From Syntrophales bacterium (GTDB taxonomy: Bacteria; Desulfobacterota; Syntrophia; Syntrophales; UBA8958): a DNA stretch of 40,608 nt. Positions 25,648 through 36,175 of this stretch are shown here, one piece after another. Position 1 is the first letter of the stretch; every line of letters starts with the position of its first letter. The notes beneath the pieces were generated by a model. The model was not told the origin of the DNA and ran no database searches. It saw only the letters and a list, made by a program, of their open reading frames with translations. The stretch spans positions 1-40,608 of the forward strand of contig JAOACW010000013.1 in NCBI GenBank assembly GCA_026417625.1, in the 5' to 3' direction. The position numbers were made by a program, and so were the translations under genes.

Positions 25648-26589
25648 CTAAATAAATAGTGAGCTGACCGACTCATCATAGTAAATACGTCTTACAGCTT
25701 CCGCGAGCAAGCTCGCGATGGAGAGCACTTTTATTTTGTTGCAAGATTTTGCCTTTTCGTGAAGAGGGATCGTGTCTGTGACAATGACCTCTCTAAGACA
25801 AGAGGTGTTTATACGTTCAATTGCCGATCCAGATAGCACAGGGTGTATGCAACAGGCACATATGTCTGTAGCTCCTGCATCTTTTAGGGCTTCGGCTGCC
25901 TGTACAATGGTGCCGGCTGTATCTATCATATCATCAAGGATGATCACGGGCCTATTCTTAACATCTCCTATGATGTTCATTACCTGTGATTCATTGGGGC
26001 CTTCTCGTCTTTTGTCAATGATCGCAAGGTTTACCCCAAGTCTTGTTGCATATGCTCTCGCCCGGACTACACCACCCGTATCTGGCGATACTATTACGGT
26101 TTTGTCGGTGAAGTTTTTCTGTATGTATTTTAAGAGAATGGGCATTGCATATAGGTTATCCACGGGTATGTTAAAAAAACCCTGAATTTGTCCAGCGTGG
26201 AGATCCACTGAAAGTATGCGATTTGCTCCTGCTGTTGTGATTAGATCAGCTACGAGCTTGGCGGATATCGGTGCTCGGGGCGCTACTTTTCTATCCTGCC
26301 GTGCGTATCCATAGTACGGAATAACAGCGGTTATTCTATATGCGGAAGCCCTTTTTAGGGCGTCGATCATAATAAGAAGTTCCATGAGATTTACATTCAC
26401 AGGGGGACAGGTGGATTGTATTATGAAGATATCCATGCCCCTCACATTTTCATTTATTTCGACCCTCGTTTCACCATCGCTGAACGTTCCAACGTTGGCT
26501 TTTCCGAGAGGAACCCCCAAGATATTGCATATTTTCTCAGCAAGTTCTCTGTTGGCATTTCCTGAAAAGATCCTTATTTTTTCCAACAT
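25648..26589 (-). CDS. prs: Ribose-phosphate pyrophosphokinase
   Basis: Makes PRPP from ribose-5-phosphate and ATP for nucleotide, His and Trp synthesis. The 313-residue enzyme shows the class I motifs: [16 protein letters not shown] (flexible loop region), [28 protein letters not shown], and the PRPP-binding loop [13 protein letters not shown]. The start ATG 26589 has only a modest GAGG upstream. It lies 33 bases downstream of tRNA-Gln, so the tRNA is probably cut from the same transcript. Confidence 0.96.
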   Translation of the reverse strand: MLEKIRIFSGNANRELAEKICNILGVPLGKANVGTFSDGETRVEINENVRGMDIFIIQSTCPPVNVNLMELLIMIDALKRASAYRITAVIPYYGYARQDRKVAPRAPISAKLVADLITTAGANRILSVDLHAGQIQGFFNIPVDNLYAMPILLKYIQKNFTDKTVIVSPDTGGVVRARAYATRLGVNLAIIDKRREGPNESQVMNIIGDVKNRPVIILDDMIDTAGTIVQAAEALKDAGATDICACCIHPVLSGSAIERINTSCLREVIVTDTIPLHEKAKSCNKIKVLSIASLLAEAVRRIYYDESVSSLFI

Positions 26590-26622
26590 TAATTTGCCTC
26601 TTGCCTCAAATATATAAGTTCA

Positions 26623-26697
26623 TGGCTGGGGCGGGAGGATTCGAACCTCCGCATACAAGATCCAAAATCTTGTGTCTTACCACTTGACGACGCCCCA
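26623..26697 (-). tRNA. tRNA-Gln (TTG)
   Basis: A 75-nt cloverleaf with encoded CCA. The acceptor stem TGGGGCG pairs with CGCCCCA, discriminator G. The D arm reads GTCAAGTGGTAAGAC and the T arm GGTTCGAATCC. The anticodon loop in AGATTTTGGATCT gives TTG, reading CAA glutamine codons. It is embedded between ispE and prs, a gene order common in Deltaproteobacteria, with no separate promoter seen. Confidence 0.97.
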
Positions 26698-26718
26698 AGC
26701 TCTCTTGATGAACCAAAC

Positions 26719-27573
26719 TCAGTGCACTTGAGTATCTATTTTTAATGACGACGCTGTGTATACTTGACCTGTAACTTTGTTTATCAGTTCTTTTCTTGCT
26801 TTTTCCAAGGCTTCTTCCCTGTCAAATATACCAAAAACCGTGGGTCCACTTCCTGTCATAAGCGTCCCCAAAGCTCCATGGTCCATCAGAAGTTCTTTTA
26901 ATTTACCAATAATGGGATACATTTTAATAGATACGTCCTCTAAATCATTGCTCAGTCCACTAATTATATCCTCCCATCTCAAGAACCGAGGAATGCTATA
27001 ATGGATTCTTCTGTTTGTCAATCCCAAATTGAGTTTTTCGTAGACTAGGGCGGTTGATAGGGGAAATCCTGGGTTTATGAGAAGATAATAGATAAAGGGA
27101 CATTCTTCACAGGGTATTAGCTCGTCTCCTATGCCTAAAGCCCATGCTGTTTTTCCAAGCACAAAAAAAGGTACATCTGCCCCTAACATAGCTCCCATTT
27201 TCATGAGTTCTTCCGTATTCCAACGGTTGTTTATCATTTCGTTAATTGTAAGGAGTGTTGTTGCTGCATTTGAACTTCCACCTCCTAGACCTGCTGCAAC
27301 GGGTATCCTTTTTACCAGATCGATTTCTACTCCGAAGGGCCAACCTGAGTGTGAGAGTATTAATTCTGCTGCCCTGTATACCAAGTTGTTTCTGTCTGTG
27401 GGGAGATTGGAATTGAGACATTTGAGTTGTATACCTTTTTTGCGTTTAACAAATCTTAATTCATCGAAAAGAGTTATTGGTTGCATTAAGGTTTGAAGAT
27501 CATGGTAACCATCTGGTCTTTTACGGAGCACTTTCAGGTGGAGATTAACCTTAGCGGGAGATAATCTTCTCAT
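26719..27573 (-). CDS. ispE: 4-diphosphocytidyl-2-C-methyl-D-erythritol kinase
   Basis: GHMP kinase of the MEP isoprenoid pathway. The 284-residue protein starts with SPAKVNLHLKVLRKRPDGYH, which carries the substrate lysine and YH motif. The ATP-binding glycine loop is PVAAGLGGGSSNAATTL (about 90-106), followed by LGADVPFF with the catalytic aspartate. MTGSGPTVFGIF is the third GHMP motif. Its ATG overlaps the DUF1844 stop as ATGA. Confidence 0.95.
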   Translation of the reverse strand: MRRLSPAKVNLHLKVLRKRPDGYHDLQTLMQPITLFDELRFVKRKKGIQLKCLNSNLPTDRNNLVYRAAELILSHSGWPFGVEIDLVKRIPVAAGLGGGSSNAATTLLTINEMINNRWNTEELMKMGAMLGADVPFFVLGKTAWALGIGDELIPCEECPFIYYLLINPGFPLSTALVYEKLNLGLTNRRIHYSIPRFLRWEDIISGLSNDLEDVSIKMYPIIGKLKELLMDHGALGTLMTGSGPTVFGIFDREEALEKARKELINKVTGQVYTASSLKIDTQVH

Positions 27574-27974
27574 TTTTTTGAGGTTTCTCTAACATATCGC
27601 ATCCTCAATTCGAACAAGAGGTCATCAAGTAAATGCTTTTCATTGCTCTCCAGATTCCCCTCTGTTTTCTCTTTGAGCATCGCTAAGGTATCAATTATGT
27701 GTTTTGCAGCCGCAAGGTTACGCTGACTCGCTTTACCCGTTGCATCTGTAAAATCTCCAAAGTGGTACATAGCTGTTGTGCTCAGGGAGAGGATGAAGTT
27801 AGAAAAGGTAACTTCTGGGAAGTGCTGATCTTTCTCTTCTTCAGCAGCACCCTCTACTTTCTCTCGCTGCTGATCCTCCTCCTGCGATTTAGATTTTGCT
27901 TCTTCTTTGAGCTCACCCGATTCAGTTAAAATTCTCCTATCCTTTACTACAAAACCCTTTTTGTCCTCTTCCAT
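27570..27974 (-). CDS. DUF1844 domain protein
   Basis: A 134-residue soluble protein of unknown function. The first 50 residues are Glu/Lys/Gln-rich and probably disordered. The C-terminal part is the conserved DUF1844 domain, with FSNFILSLSTTAMYHFGDF and AAKHIIDTLAMLKEKTEGNL. It is coupled to ispE by a four-base overlap and follows htpX by 18 bases. No catalytic motif is visible. Confidence 0.85.
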   Translation of the reverse strand: MEEDKKGFVVKDRRILTESGELKEEAKSKSQEEDQQREKVEGAAEEEKDQHFPEVTFSNFILSLSTTAMYHFGDFTDATGKASQRNLAAAKHIIDTLAMLKEKTEGNLESNEKHLLDDLLFELRMRYVRETSKK

Positions 27975-27992
27975 ATTTACTCGGAACCTCCT

Positions 27993-28847
27993 TCAGAACA
28001 TGGCTCTCATAGCGCGTAAGCGAGCGATCCTTTCCTCAATGGGTGGATGGGTGCTGAACAAGTGCATTAGAGAGCGGCCGGTAAGGGGATTCACTATGAA
28101 CATATGAGCTGTTGAGGGATTGGCATTCATGGGATTAACTTGTGAAGCATATGCCAGTTTTTCAAGGGCTGAGGCCAAGGCATAAGGTTTCCCAGTGATC
28201 CGTGCTCCTCCTTCATCAGCCATGTATTCCCGTGAACGGGAAATGGCCATTTGGATAATAGTGGCAGCGATAGGAGCGAGTATTGCTGTAAGAATCAAGC
28301 CTATAATTCCACCTGGGTGTTCGTCCTCGTCACTTCGTGACATTCCACCGAAGATGGCAGCCCATTGTGCCATATTTGCAAGCATCACAATCGCGCCGGC
28401 AATTGTTGCTGCTATGGAACCGATGAGGATATCGAGGTTCTTGATGTGTGTTAACTCGTGACCAATAACACCCTCCAGTTCTTCACGGTTCAGTAGTCTA
28501 AGTATACCCTCGGTAACAGCAACTACCGCGTGTTGTGGATTCCTACCTGTGGCAAATGCATTTGGTGTATCTGAGGGTATGATGTATACGCGGGGCATGG
28601 GTAGGCCTGCGCGAAGAGCTAATGTTCTAACTATATCGTAAAGTTCTGGTGCTTCCACCTCTGACACCTCTTGGGCGTCGTACATACTAAGGACGATGCG
28701 ATCGGAGAACCAGTATGCTCCGAAGTTCATGATGGTGGCAAATATAAAAGCGATAATTACGCCATTTTTACCACCTACCACTCCACCGATTATAATTAGA
28801 AGTCCTGTAAGGGCTCCTAATAACAAGGCGGTGCGCAGTGAGTTCAT
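27993..28847 (-). CDS. htpX: M48 family membrane metalloprotease HtpX
   Basis: Inner-membrane zinc protease for damaged membrane proteins and part of the heat-shock response in many bacteria. Transmembrane helices lie at about 7-25 and 28-48, with another pair near 140-200. The zinc motif is HELTH (130-134), followed by KNLDILIGS. The third ligand glutamate lies in [27 protein letters not shown] is conserved. At 284 residues it is normal length. It follows clpB by 11 bases in one operon with an rpoH gene nearby. Confidence 0.95.
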   Translation of the reverse strand: MNSLRTALLLGALTGLLIIIGGVVGGKNGVIIAFIFATIMNFGAYWFSDRIVLSMYDAQEVSEVEAPELYDIVRTLALRAGLPMPRVYIIPSDTPNAFATGRNPQHAVVAVTEGILRLLNREELEGVIGHELTHIKNLDILIGSIAATIAGAIVMLANMAQWAAIFGGMSRSDEDEHPGGIIGLILTAILAPIAATIIQMAISRSREYMADEGGARITGKPYALASALEKLAYASQVNPMNANPSTAHMFIVNPLTGRSLMHLFSTHPPIEERIARLRAMRAMF

Positions 28848-28858
28848 ATTTTCCTCCT

Positions 28859-31456
28859 TTATTGTAAGTTATTTTTGTTGAATGTCAGTTCACCGGAGTT
28901 CGAAACATCTATAGTTATATTATCACCCTCACGTATGGTCCCTTCCAGTATCTTTTTGGCTAAAGGATCGAGAACAGATTTTTGAAGGGCCCTTTTTAAG
29001 GGTCGAGCCCCGTATACTGGGTTATACCCTATGCTAACAATATAATTTTTTGCCTCTGGTGTCAATTCTAGGGAAATTTTCCTGTCTTCCAAGCGCTTTT
29101 TTATGAGGTTGATCTGGATATCAACGATTTTACCTATATCTTCTTCGGTTAATGAGCGGAACATTATGATGTCGTCTATCCTATTTAGGAATTCCGGTTT
29201 AAACGTCGCGCGGAGGATTTCAAAAACTCTGTTTCTTTTTTCCTCTTCACTAAGGTAAGGATCCTGAATCCATTGGCTGCCTATATTGGATGTCATGATT
29301 ACAATGGTATTTTTAAAATCCACTGTGCGACCGTGTCCGTCCGTTAAACGCCCGTCATCCAGTATTTGGAGAAGGATATTAAAAACATCGGGATGAGCTT
29401 TTTCTATTTCGTCGAAAAGGATGACGGAATAAGGACGACGGCGCACCGCTTCGGTTAGGTATCCTCCTTCTTCGTAACCAACGTAGCCAGGTGGTGCTCC
29501 TATCAGTCGGGCAACTGCGTGTTTTTCCATGTATTCTGACATGTCAATTCTGATCATTGCCTGCTCATTGTCGAACATGAATTCTGCCAGGGCCCTGGCG
29601 AGTTCCGTTTTTCCTACACCTGTTGGTCCGAGGAAGATGAAAGAACCAATGGGTCTATTGGGATCTTGGAGACCCGATCTGGCTCTTCTTAGCGCGCTTG
29701 AGACAGCTGCAATTCCCTCATCCTGGCCTATTACACGTTGACTTAACCGCTCTTCCATGTGGAGCAGTTTTTCAACGTCGCTTTCCATCATTTTCGCAAC
29801 AGGTATACCTGTCCATTTAGCAACCACTTCAGCTACATCTTCCGCGTCTACCTCTTCTTTAAGCATGCGATGGTCTTTCTGGATTTCAGCTAATTTTCTT
29901 TGCTCTTCCTCCATGGCCTTGTTCAGTTCGATTAGTTTTCCGTAACGAATTTCTGCTGCTTTCGCCAGATCACCTTCTCTTTGGGCATTTTGTTCCTCTA
30001 TCTTAAGTTTTTCAATCTCGCTTCGTATTTCCTGGATACGCTTTATGCATTCCTTCTCCTTTGCCCAATGGATTTTCATTTCCTCCATTGAACGACGTAG
30101 TTCTTCCAACTCTGCTTCTATCTTTTTACGTCTTTCGAGAGCCGTTTGATCTGTTTCCTTCAATAGAGATTGCCGTTCAATTTCGAGCTGTGTGATCTTT
30201 CTTTCCACTGCATCTATTTCTGCAGGTAAACTGTCCAGCTCTATTCTTAGACGAGAAGCTGCTTCATCTATGAGATCCACTGCTTTGTCCGGTAGAAAAC
30301 GATCACTTATGTATCTGTTTGAAAGAGTGGCTGCAGCTATTATGGCCGCGTCCTTTATTCGGACACCGTGGTGCAACTCATAGCGTTCTTTAAGACCCCG
30401 TAGTATTGCTATGGTGTCTTCAACCGTTGGTTCCCTGACTAGGATGGGCTGAAATCTCCTCTCAAGTGCCGGGTCTTTCTCTATGTATTTTCGATATTCG
30501 TTTAGTGTGGTTGCACCGATGCAACGCAACTCCCCTCTTGCAAGAGCTGGTTTCATCATGTTTGAGGCATCTACCGATCCTTCGGCGGCACCTGCACCCA
30601 CTACTGTATGGATTTCATCAATGAAAAGAATAATTTCTCCATGAGAATCTACAATTTCTTTGAGAACTGCTTTCAGTCGGTCTTCGAATTCACCCCGGTA
30701 CTTTGCCCCAGCGACAAGCGCACCGATATCCAAACCGATTATGCGTTTATTCTTAAGATTTTCTGGAACATCTCCGTTTACGATGCGTTGTGCCAGTCCT
30801 TCTACTATCGCGGTTTTCCCAACTCCTGGCTCTCCTATCAGGACAGGATTATTTTTTGTTCTACGAGAGAGTACCTGAAGGATCCTCCGTATTTCTTCAT
30901 CCCTACCTATGACAGGATCGAAAGCTCCCTTTGCAGCTAATTCGTTGAAGTCTTTAGAGAATCTCTTTAGGGCTTGATATTTATCCTCAGGATTCGGGTC
31001 AGTTATTCGTTGTGATCCTCTAATCTCCACGAGGGCTTTCAGCAGACCTTCTTTGGTTATTCCTTCCCGTTTGAAGATACGATGTGCTTCGGAATCCTTG
31101 TCATCGGTGACTGCCAACAGGATATGTTCCACACTGACGTACTCATCTTTCATGCGGGCAGCTTCCATCATAGCGGCGTCGAGTACTCGGTTCAGTCGGG
31201 AAGTAATGTACATTTGGCCCGTTCCAGGACCTTCAACTCTGGGAATTCTTTCCAATGATTTTTTTAGGGAATCCTGGATTGAGGCTATGTTTGCCCCCAT
31301 TTTTTTTAGTATGGAGACAGCGATTCCTTCGCGCTGATTGATAAGAGCTAGAAGTAAATGCTCTACATCAACAGCCTGATGACCGTAAGTTGATGCTAAG
31401 TTTTGGGCTTCTTGTAACCCTTCCTGAACTTTTAGTGTCATTTTATCGAAACGCAT
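28859..31456 (-). CDS. clpB: ATP-dependent disaggregase ClpB
   Basis: Hsp104-family protein disaggregase that works with DnaK. The 865-residue chain has an N-terminal double-Clp repeat (1-150) and a first AAA+ domain with Walker A GEPGVGKT (208-215). The long coiled-coil M domain covers about 410-530 (rich in Glu, Arg and Lys), which separates ClpB from ClpA and ClpC. The second AAA+ domain has GPTGVGKT (about 606-613), and the arginine-finger region [10 protein letters not shown] follows. No ClpP-binding IGF loop is expected. It lies between the diadenylate cyclase gene and htpX. Confidence 0.96.
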   Translation of the reverse strand: MRFDKMTLKVQEGLQEAQNLASTYGHQAVDVEHLLLALINQREGIAVSILKKMGANIASIQDSLKKSLERIPRVEGPGTGQMYITSRLNRVLDAAMMEAARMKDEYVSVEHILLAVTDDKDSEAHRIFKREGITKEGLLKALVEIRGSQRITDPNPEDKYQALKRFSKDFNELAAKGAFDPVIGRDEEIRRILQVLSRRTKNNPVLIGEPGVGKTAIVEGLAQRIVNGDVPENLKNKRIIGLDIGALVAGAKYRGEFEDRLKAVLKEIVDSHGEIILFIDEIHTVVGAGAAEGSVDASNMMKPALARGELRCIGATTLNEYRKYIEKDPALERRFQPILVREPTVEDTIAILRGLKERYELHHGVRIKDAAIIAAATLSNRYISDRFLPDKAVDLIDEAASRLRIELDSLPAEIDAVERKITQLEIERQSLLKETDQTALERRKKIEAELEELRRSMEEMKIHWAKEKECIKRIQEIRSEIEKLKIEEQNAQREGDLAKAAEIRYGKLIELNKAMEEEQRKLAEIQKDHRMLKEEVDAEDVAEVVAKWTGIPVAKMMESDVEKLLHMEERLSQRVIGQDEGIAAVSSALRRARSGLQDPNRPIGSFIFLGPTGVGKTELARALAEFMFDNEQAMIRIDMSEYMEKHAVARLIGAPPGYVGYEEGGYLTEAVRRRPYSVILFDEIEKAHPDVFNILLQILDDGRLTDGHGRTVDFKNTIVIMTSNIGSQWIQDPYLSEEEKRNRVFEILRATFKPEFLNRIDDIIMFRSLTEEDIGKIVDIQINLIKKRLEDRKISLELTPEAKNYIVSIGYNPVYGARPLKRALQKSVLDPLAKKILEGTIREGDNITIDVSNSGELTFNKNNLQ

Positions 31457-31468
31457 TGTTATATTCCT

Positions 31469-32335
31469 TTACTCAGTTGGTTTTTCAATGCTTACTACAA
31501 TTTTTCCATTCTTGAATATTGAAACGTTACCTGATGACTCAGAAAGAACTATCGCTGTTGCTTTAGTTACGCTCGTAATTCCTGCAGCTGCTATATGACG
31601 GCTTCCTAGACCTTGGGGAAAGTCTTTGCTGTCCAGGGCTGCACTTAGGTGTCGCCCAGCGGTTATGATTGTTCCATCGTTTTTTATTATGAAGGCACCA
31701 TCCAGTGCAGCAAACTCTTTTATTGTACCTTTTAATTCGGGATTCACTATGTTTCTCTCCATCTCCGTATAGCCGTGAAATGGATTCATTATCATCTGCC
31801 GGGAGAGTTGTAGGACGCGATCGTGATCACCAATTACGAATATTGTGCCCACTTTACGTCCCTCCCTACCCTGGGCAGCAAGTTCAAGGGCGAGATTGAG
31901 TACAGCACTGAACACTTCAGGGTATACTTCCTCTGTCACATCTGTGAAGTACTCCGTTATTAAAAATTCGAATTCTTTTCCTACATCTATTACGAATAGG
32001 CTGTCCACGTAACCAAAACGGGGAACACCACTTAGACAAACAATTTTATCTCCTTTTTTGAATAAACCTGTGGAGATACCTTTGACGATGGCTATTTTAA
32101 TCTGTCCTACTCTGGTGAGAGTTAAATTTGGTACTTGTATGGTTGTACATCGCCCTTTAAATTTCTCAGGGAGTTTGTTATCCTTAGTTATAAGGATGAG
32201 TTCGTATCCCTGAGAGCCATCTAAGCTTAATGAAAGGTTGTCCGCTGCATCAGCGTACATGAGTAATGCCCGTGCTTCAATAGTTTGAGCTATCTGGCAC
32301 GCAGACTCTATCATGACCCGGTTTATATCGTTCAT
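31469..32335 (-). CDS. Diadenylate cyclase, DacZ-like (DisA_N domain)
   Basis: Likely makes cyclic di-AMP from two ATP. Residues to about 130 form a pyruvate-kinase-like alpha/beta domain (LILITKDNKLPEKF, GDKIVCLSGVPRFG), and the DAC domain follows (about 140-285). DAC motifs are FAALDGAFII (DGA at 212-214) and LGSRHIAAAG (246-248), where the usual RHR reads RHI. GTIFVIGDHDRV is also typical. ATG 32335 was chosen because GAGGAG lies five bases upstream; a TTG at 32347 would add four residues. It heads the long minus-strand operon through clpB. Lack of the third RHR arginine makes activity uncertain. Confidence 0.82.
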   Translation of the reverse strand: MNDINRVMIESACQIAQTIEARALLMYADAADNLSLSLDGSQGYELILITKDNKLPEKFKGRCTTIQVPNLTLTRVGQIKIAIVKGISTGLFKKGDKIVCLSGVPRFGYVDSLFVIDVGKEFEFLITEYFTDVTEEVYPEVFSAVLNLALELAAQGREGRKVGTIFVIGDHDRVLQLSRQMIMNPFHGYTEMERNIVNPELKGTIKEFAALDGAFIIKNDGTIITAGRHLSAALDSKDFPQGLGSRHIAAAGITSVTKATAIVLSESSGNVSIFKNGKIVVSIEKPTE

Positions 32336-32383
32336 ATTTCTCCTCAAAACTCTTTTCGATTACGCAGGATTTTTTTCTTTCAT

Positions 32384-32412
32384 AAGTTAACCACCCGTGC
32401 TATGGGTGTCAA
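32384..32412 (-). promoter_or_regulatory. Possible sigma-70 promoter for the dacZ-clpB operon
   Basis: TTGACA (32412-32407) and TAACTT (32389-32384) on the minus strand, 17-base spacing, about 49 bases from the ATG. The -35 box is back-to-back with the rpoH promoter. I found no sigma-32-type -10 (CCCCAT) at suitable spacing. Confidence 0.5.
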
Positions 32413-32434
32413 GATGAGAGGTTTTTTGAGTGCC

Positions 32435-32464
32435 TTGACAAGGGGTTGTTTCGGTATTTATACA
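32435..32464 (+). promoter_or_regulatory. Sigma-70 type promoter for rpoH
   Basis: TTGACA (32435-32440) and TATACA (32459-32464), spacing 18, or TTATAC at 17. About 41 bases separate the -10 box from the TTG start at 32506. Confidence 0.6.
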
Positions 32465-32505
32465 ATAAAAACAATTGATTTTATTGCTATATTTGGAGGT
32501 GCGTT

Positions 32506-33366
32506 TTGGATCTTCCAGTTGTAACCGATACGTTAGATCGGTACATTGAAGAGATCAACCGTTTTCCCATTCTAAGTGCGGAAGAAGAATTCAAGCTCGC
32601 TGTGCAATTTAAGAGGGATCACGACATGAAAGCTGCGGAGAAACTGGTGGTCTGCAATTTGCGGTTTGTTGTCAAGATCGCGCATGAGTACAGGAACTAC
32701 GGGGTAAAGTTGGCGGATTTGATCCAAGAGGGTAATATCGGATTGATGCATGCCGTTAAGAAGTTTGATCCATACAAAGGTTATCGGTTGATTTCTTATG
32801 CTGTCTGGTGGATTCGGGCCTACATACAGAACTACATAATAAAGACATGGAGTATAGTGAAGATAGGTACCACACAGGCGCAAAGGAAATTATTTTTCAA
32901 GATCAACCAGGCGAAGAAGCAACTGGAAGAACTCTCTAGAAAAAATCCTGAATTTGGGGAAATAGCGGAGACATTGGGGGTAAAGCCTATAGAAATCGAG
33001 GAGATGGATCTCAGGATGAGTGGTCGCGATCTCTCATTGGATGCCTATATTGATGAGGATGGAGAGGTAACTCATTTGGATCATCTAACGTATGAGGGTG
33101 ACGATCAGGAGACTGCACTGATAAAGCGGGAAGAAATGGCTTTGGTTCAACGGCACATAGCAGGAGCTTTGGCAAAGCTTACAGAGAAAGAGAGATTTAT
33201 TATCGAACATAGGGTAATGGCTGAAAACCCTATGACGCTTCAGGAGATAGGTGACCACTTTCACATAACAAGGGAACGGGTCCGACAAATTGAAAAACAA
33301 GCATTAAAGAAGTTACGATTGGCCCTACCGCACTTAAGAGAGGAACCGCCACTTCTTGAAGGGTAG
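32506..33366 (+). CDS. rpoH: RNA polymerase sigma factor RpoH (sigma-32 type)
   Basis: A 286-residue group 3 sigma-70-family factor. Region 1.2 begins DRYIEEINRFPILSAEEE. Region 2 contains LRFVVKIAHEYRNYG, DLIQEGNIGLMHAVKKFD and SYAVWWIRAYIQNYI. QRKLFFKI (126-133) matches the RpoH box specific to heat-shock sigma factors. Region 4.2 ends LQEIGDHFHITRERVRQIE. The start is TTG 32506 with GGAGG six bases upstream. It is divergent from the dacZ-clpB-htpX operon, two of whose genes are classic RpoH targets. The stop is four bases from the dnaB stop (convergent). Confidence 0.93.
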   Translation: MDLPVVTDTLDRYIEEINRFPILSAEEEFKLAVQFKRDHDMKAAEKLVVCNLRFVVKIAHEYRNYGVKLADLIQEGNIGLMHAVKKFDPYKGYRLISYAVWWIRAYIQNYIIKTWSIVKIGTTQAQRKLFFKINQAKKQLEELSRKNPEFGEIAETLGVKPIEIEEMDLRMSGRDLSLDAYIDEDGEVTHLDHLTYEGDDQETALIKREEMALVQRHIAGALAKLTEKERFIIEHRVMAENPMTLQEIGDHFHITRERVRQIEKQALKKLRLALPHLREEPPLLEG

Positions 33367-33370
33367 TTTG

Positions 33371-34729
33371 TCAGTCAATACGCGCTAGATTTTCGAACGA
33401 TGTGAACTTCTCGAGAAAAGCGAGTTTGATAGTTCCTGTTGGGCCGTTTCTCTGCTTTGCAATGATGACTTCAGCTATACCTTTTTCGGGATTATCCTCT
33501 GATCGGTTGTAGACCTCATCACGGTATATAAAAGCTATAACATCTGCGTCTTGTTCGATAGCGCCGGACTCTCTAAGATCCGCCATTTGCGGTCTTCTGT
33601 TGGTTCTGTCTTCGACTTTACGGTTAAGTTGGGAAAGAGCAATAACTGGTACGTTTAATTCTTTTGCAAGGGCCTTCAAAGATCTACTGATTTCAGATAT
33701 TTCCTGCTCTCGCGATTCTTTGTATCCAGTTGATCTCATGAGTTGTAGATAGTCTAAAATGATCAGACCTAATCCTTGTTCTGCTTTCAGTCGCCTAGCC
33801 TTTGCCTTCATCTCCAACACTGTTATCGCTGGAGTATCATCAATGAAAATTGGGGCATCCGCCAGAAGACCAGCAGCTGTAGCCAGTTTTGGCCAATCTG
33901 TTTCACCGAGAAATCCCTTGCGAAGTCTGTGAGAATCAACTTTTGCTGTCGAGGCCAGTAGCCTCATAGCTATTTGTTCTTTTGCCATTTCCAGAGAGAA
34001 TATAGCCACGGGAATACCTTTCTCGATTGCTACGTACTGTGCTATGTTCAAGGCAAAAGCCGTTTTACCCATGCTTGGTCGACCCGCTATAATTATGAGA
34101 TCTGACTTTTGTAAACCTGCTGTCAGTTCGTCTATTTTTTCAAAACCAGTTGGGATACCGGTTACAAGCTCTCTTCTTTTGCTCAAATTTTCAATCGTTA
34201 TGAAACTGTGCTTAATGATCTCTCGCAATGAAGTGAAAGACGATCTCACTTTGTGTTCTGATATTTCGAAGATGGCGTGCTCTGCTTCATCCAAAACCTC
34301 TTCGATGTCGCCATCAGCATTGTATGTTTTTTCGAGAATCTCCGTTGCTGTATCTATGAGCTTTCTCAGAATAGCCTTTTCTTTCACTATTTTTGCGTAG
34401 TGATCAACGTTTGCCGCTGAAGGAACGGCGTCGACAAGAGTGGAGAGGTATGAAATACCTCCAACAGCATCTAGTTCATTTCTGTCCTTAAGTAAATTGC
34501 TCAAAGTAATAAGATCAACTGGTTCGTTTCTTTCCGTTAGATCTTGGATTGCAGTGAAGATTTTCCTATGTGACTCTCTGTAGAAATCTTTGGCTGTTAG
34601 AATTTCCTGAACAGTGTACAATGCTTTGTTATCCAGCAAGATGCTACCTAAAACCGACTGCTCTGCTTCTATATTCTGCGGTGGAACGCGATGTTTGACC
34701 CCTGATGAGTTTTCTTTCTTTCTCTTCAT
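33371..34729 (-). CDS. dnaB: Replicative DNA helicase DnaB
   Basis: Hexameric fork helicase. The 452-residue protein has the N-terminal domain starting [20 protein letters not shown] (about 15-34) and the RecA-type core with Walker A GRPSMGKT (216-223) and IILDYLQLM as Walker [11 protein letters not shown] and [18 protein letters not shown] are DnaB signatures. No intein is present; length is normal. The start overlaps the rplI stop by four bases, and the gene ends the rpsF-rpsR-DUF2232-rplI-dnaB operon. Confidence 0.97.
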   Translation of the reverse strand: MKRKKENSSGVKHRVPPQNIEAEQSVLGSILLDNKALYTVQEILTAKDFYRESHRKIFTAIQDLTERNEPVDLITLSNLLKDRNELDAVGGISYLSTLVDAVPSAANVDHYAKIVKEKAILRKLIDTATEILEKTYNADGDIEEVLDEAEHAIFEISEHKVRSSFTSLREIIKHSFITIENLSKRRELVTGIPTGFEKIDELTAGLQKSDLIIIAGRPSMGKTAFALNIAQYVAIEKGIPVAIFSLEMAKEQIAMRLLASTAKVDSHRLRKGFLGETDWPKLATAAGLLADAPIFIDDTPAITVLEMKAKARRLKAEQGLGLIILDYLQLMRSTGYKESREQEISEISRSLKALAKELNVPVIALSQLNRKVEDRTNRRPQMADLRESGAIEQDADVIAFIYRDEVYNRSEDNPEKGIAEVIIAKQRNGPTGTIKLAFLEKFTSFENLARID

Positions 34730-35172
34730 ACTTCCGCTGTAACAACTACTTTAATTTCTGCAGTTATCCCTGGATGTATCCTTATTTTGACCGGAAATTC
34801 CCCCAAGCTTTTTATTGGTTCATCCAGAAGGATGGATTTTCTATCAATTTCCACACCTTGAGCTTGCAAAGCTTTTTCTATGTCTTTGCTATTTACGGAA
34901 CCATAGAGTTTATCCTGTAACCCAACCCGACGGGGAATATAACATGTAAGACCGTGTATTTTTTTGTATTTCTCCTCGGCAATTCTCCTGATTCTAACCT
35001 CTTTTTGGGCTGTCCTTTCTCTTTCCCGTTGCAGTTGGGTAACATTTTCCAACGTTGCTTCTCGAGCCAAACCTTTAGGGAAGAGAAAATTTCTTGCGTA
35101 CCCATCGGATACATTTATCACTTCGCCTGATTTTCCCAAGCCTTTTACATCTCTTGTCAGTATAACCTTCAT
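34726..35172 (-). CDS. rplI: Ribosomal protein bL9
   Basis: Large-subunit protein with two globular domains on a long helix. The N-terminal RNA-binding domain is [20 protein letters not shown] and [13 protein letters not shown]. The connecting helix is rich in Arg/Glu/Lys (about 45-75). The C-terminal domain ends [16 protein letters not shown]. At 148 residues it is normal. Its stop overlaps the dnaB start (ATGA-type). Confidence 0.96.
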   Translation of the reverse strand: MKVILTRDVKGLGKSGEVINVSDGYARNFLFPKGLAREATLENVTQLQRERERTAQKEVRIRRIAEEKYKKIHGLTCYIPRRVGLQDKLYGSVNSKDIEKALQAQGVEIDRKSILLDEPIKSLGEFPVKIRIHPGITAEIKVVVTAEV

Positions 35173-35202
35173 GTTCTTTTTTGAATTTGCCTTCCCTTAA
35201 TT

Positions 35203-36174
35203 TTATTGCAGATCAGGGCTGCTAATATGTTTTCGGAAATTCACCCATAAATCGAAAAGGCCAAGCAGAATAACCGGAATCAACAAATACTGTTGGAACA
35301 CGAGAAACATGTAAAAAACATACCTCAAGATACGTGGAACATTTTTAGTTTTGAAAAAATATGCGATTATTGCTACCCCCTGAATTAAATATACCATAAG
35401 ACAGATCATAAGTCCATTTATCCCGACCCATTTCAGAGTGGTTGTGGGAAGTATAATACACGTTCCACTTGCTATGAAAAACCATACATACCAATCAGGG
35501 GCTTTCCATTTTGTTAGGTCTCCAAACGAAGGACTGGGTAAATTATTCATGATAAGGATCTCTCTGGCAGATACAATATTCAACCATACAGTTAAAGTTA
35601 TGCTAATTAATGCAAGCGCCGGTGATGTGTAGGTTAGAAAAGTAATTATTTCTTCAGTGTTTTCCTTTATTTGGGAAATCTGCTCCGGCAGGATGTCCAT
35701 ACGGCTGTAGAGATCAACACTTTTCTTGATGGTTGCGGCAATATAACCTTTTACTACCTCTAGTGGGGGGGTGTTTGTTTGGTAACTGTAGAATAGAATA
35801 AAAAGGAACAATGCTGAGAACCCAAAAAGTGAGCACAAGAAAGTTGTCTTTTCAATGCTTAGGTTTTTTTCGAATAACTCTGAAAGGACGATCCCTAATG
35901 ACACGAAAAAGATAAAAGGTAAAAAGGACAATGGGGAAACAGCTATTGTTCGAGAGATACCATGTGTTATTAAAAAAGCGAGCGTAACTGTAATCGCACC
36001 GCCAGTACGACCGACTTTTGCAAACAATAAGACAATGGGTAACGGGATCATAACCAGTATAAATGATCCTATTAAGGGAACAAAAATTGCTGTTAGGGTT
36101 AATAGGGAAAGAAGTAAAGTATTCTTTAAGACAGTTTTTAAAGCCTGTGCTATTTTTTTTGCATTGTTCATCAT
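35203..36174 (-). CDS. DUF2232 (YybS-like) membrane protein
   Basis: A 323-residue protein with about eight hydrophobic spans (for example LLSLLTLTAIFVPLIGSFIL and FCLLFGFSALF-type segments near the N-terminus), a cytoplasmic/periplasmic loop near 135-175, and a Gly/Trp-containing loop FGDLTKWKAPDWYVWFF at about 215-231 that is typical of the DUF2232/YybS family. Its function is unknown. Placement between rpsR and rplI is a conserved position for this family in Deltaproteobacteria. No good ribosome-binding site precedes the ATG at 36174; an inverted repeat (36176-36231) ends just before it. Confidence 0.8.
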   Translation of the reverse strand: MMNNAKKIAQALKTVLKNTLLLSLLTLTAIFVPLIGSFILVMIPLPIVLLFAKVGRTGGAITVTLAFLITHGISRTIAVSPLSFLPFIFFVSLGIVLSELFEKNLSIEKTTFLCSLFGFSALFLFILFYSYQTNTPPLEVVKGYIAATIKKSVDLYSRMDILPEQISQIKENTEEIITFLTYTSPALALISITLTVWLNIVSAREILIMNNLPSPSFGDLTKWKAPDWYVWFFIASGTCIILPTTTLKWVGINGLMICLMVYLIQGVAIIAYFFKTKNVPRILRYVFYMFLVFQQYLLIPVILLGLFDLWVNFRKHISSPDLQ

Positions 36175-36175
36175 G

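Noticed and set aside
32336-32505. A heat-shock (sigma-32) promoter or CIRCE operator ahead of dacZ-clpB
   Set aside because: Only a lone GAGTGCC-like piece is present; neither the TTAGCACTC/GAGTGCTAA pair nor a CCCCAT -10 at proper spacing was found.
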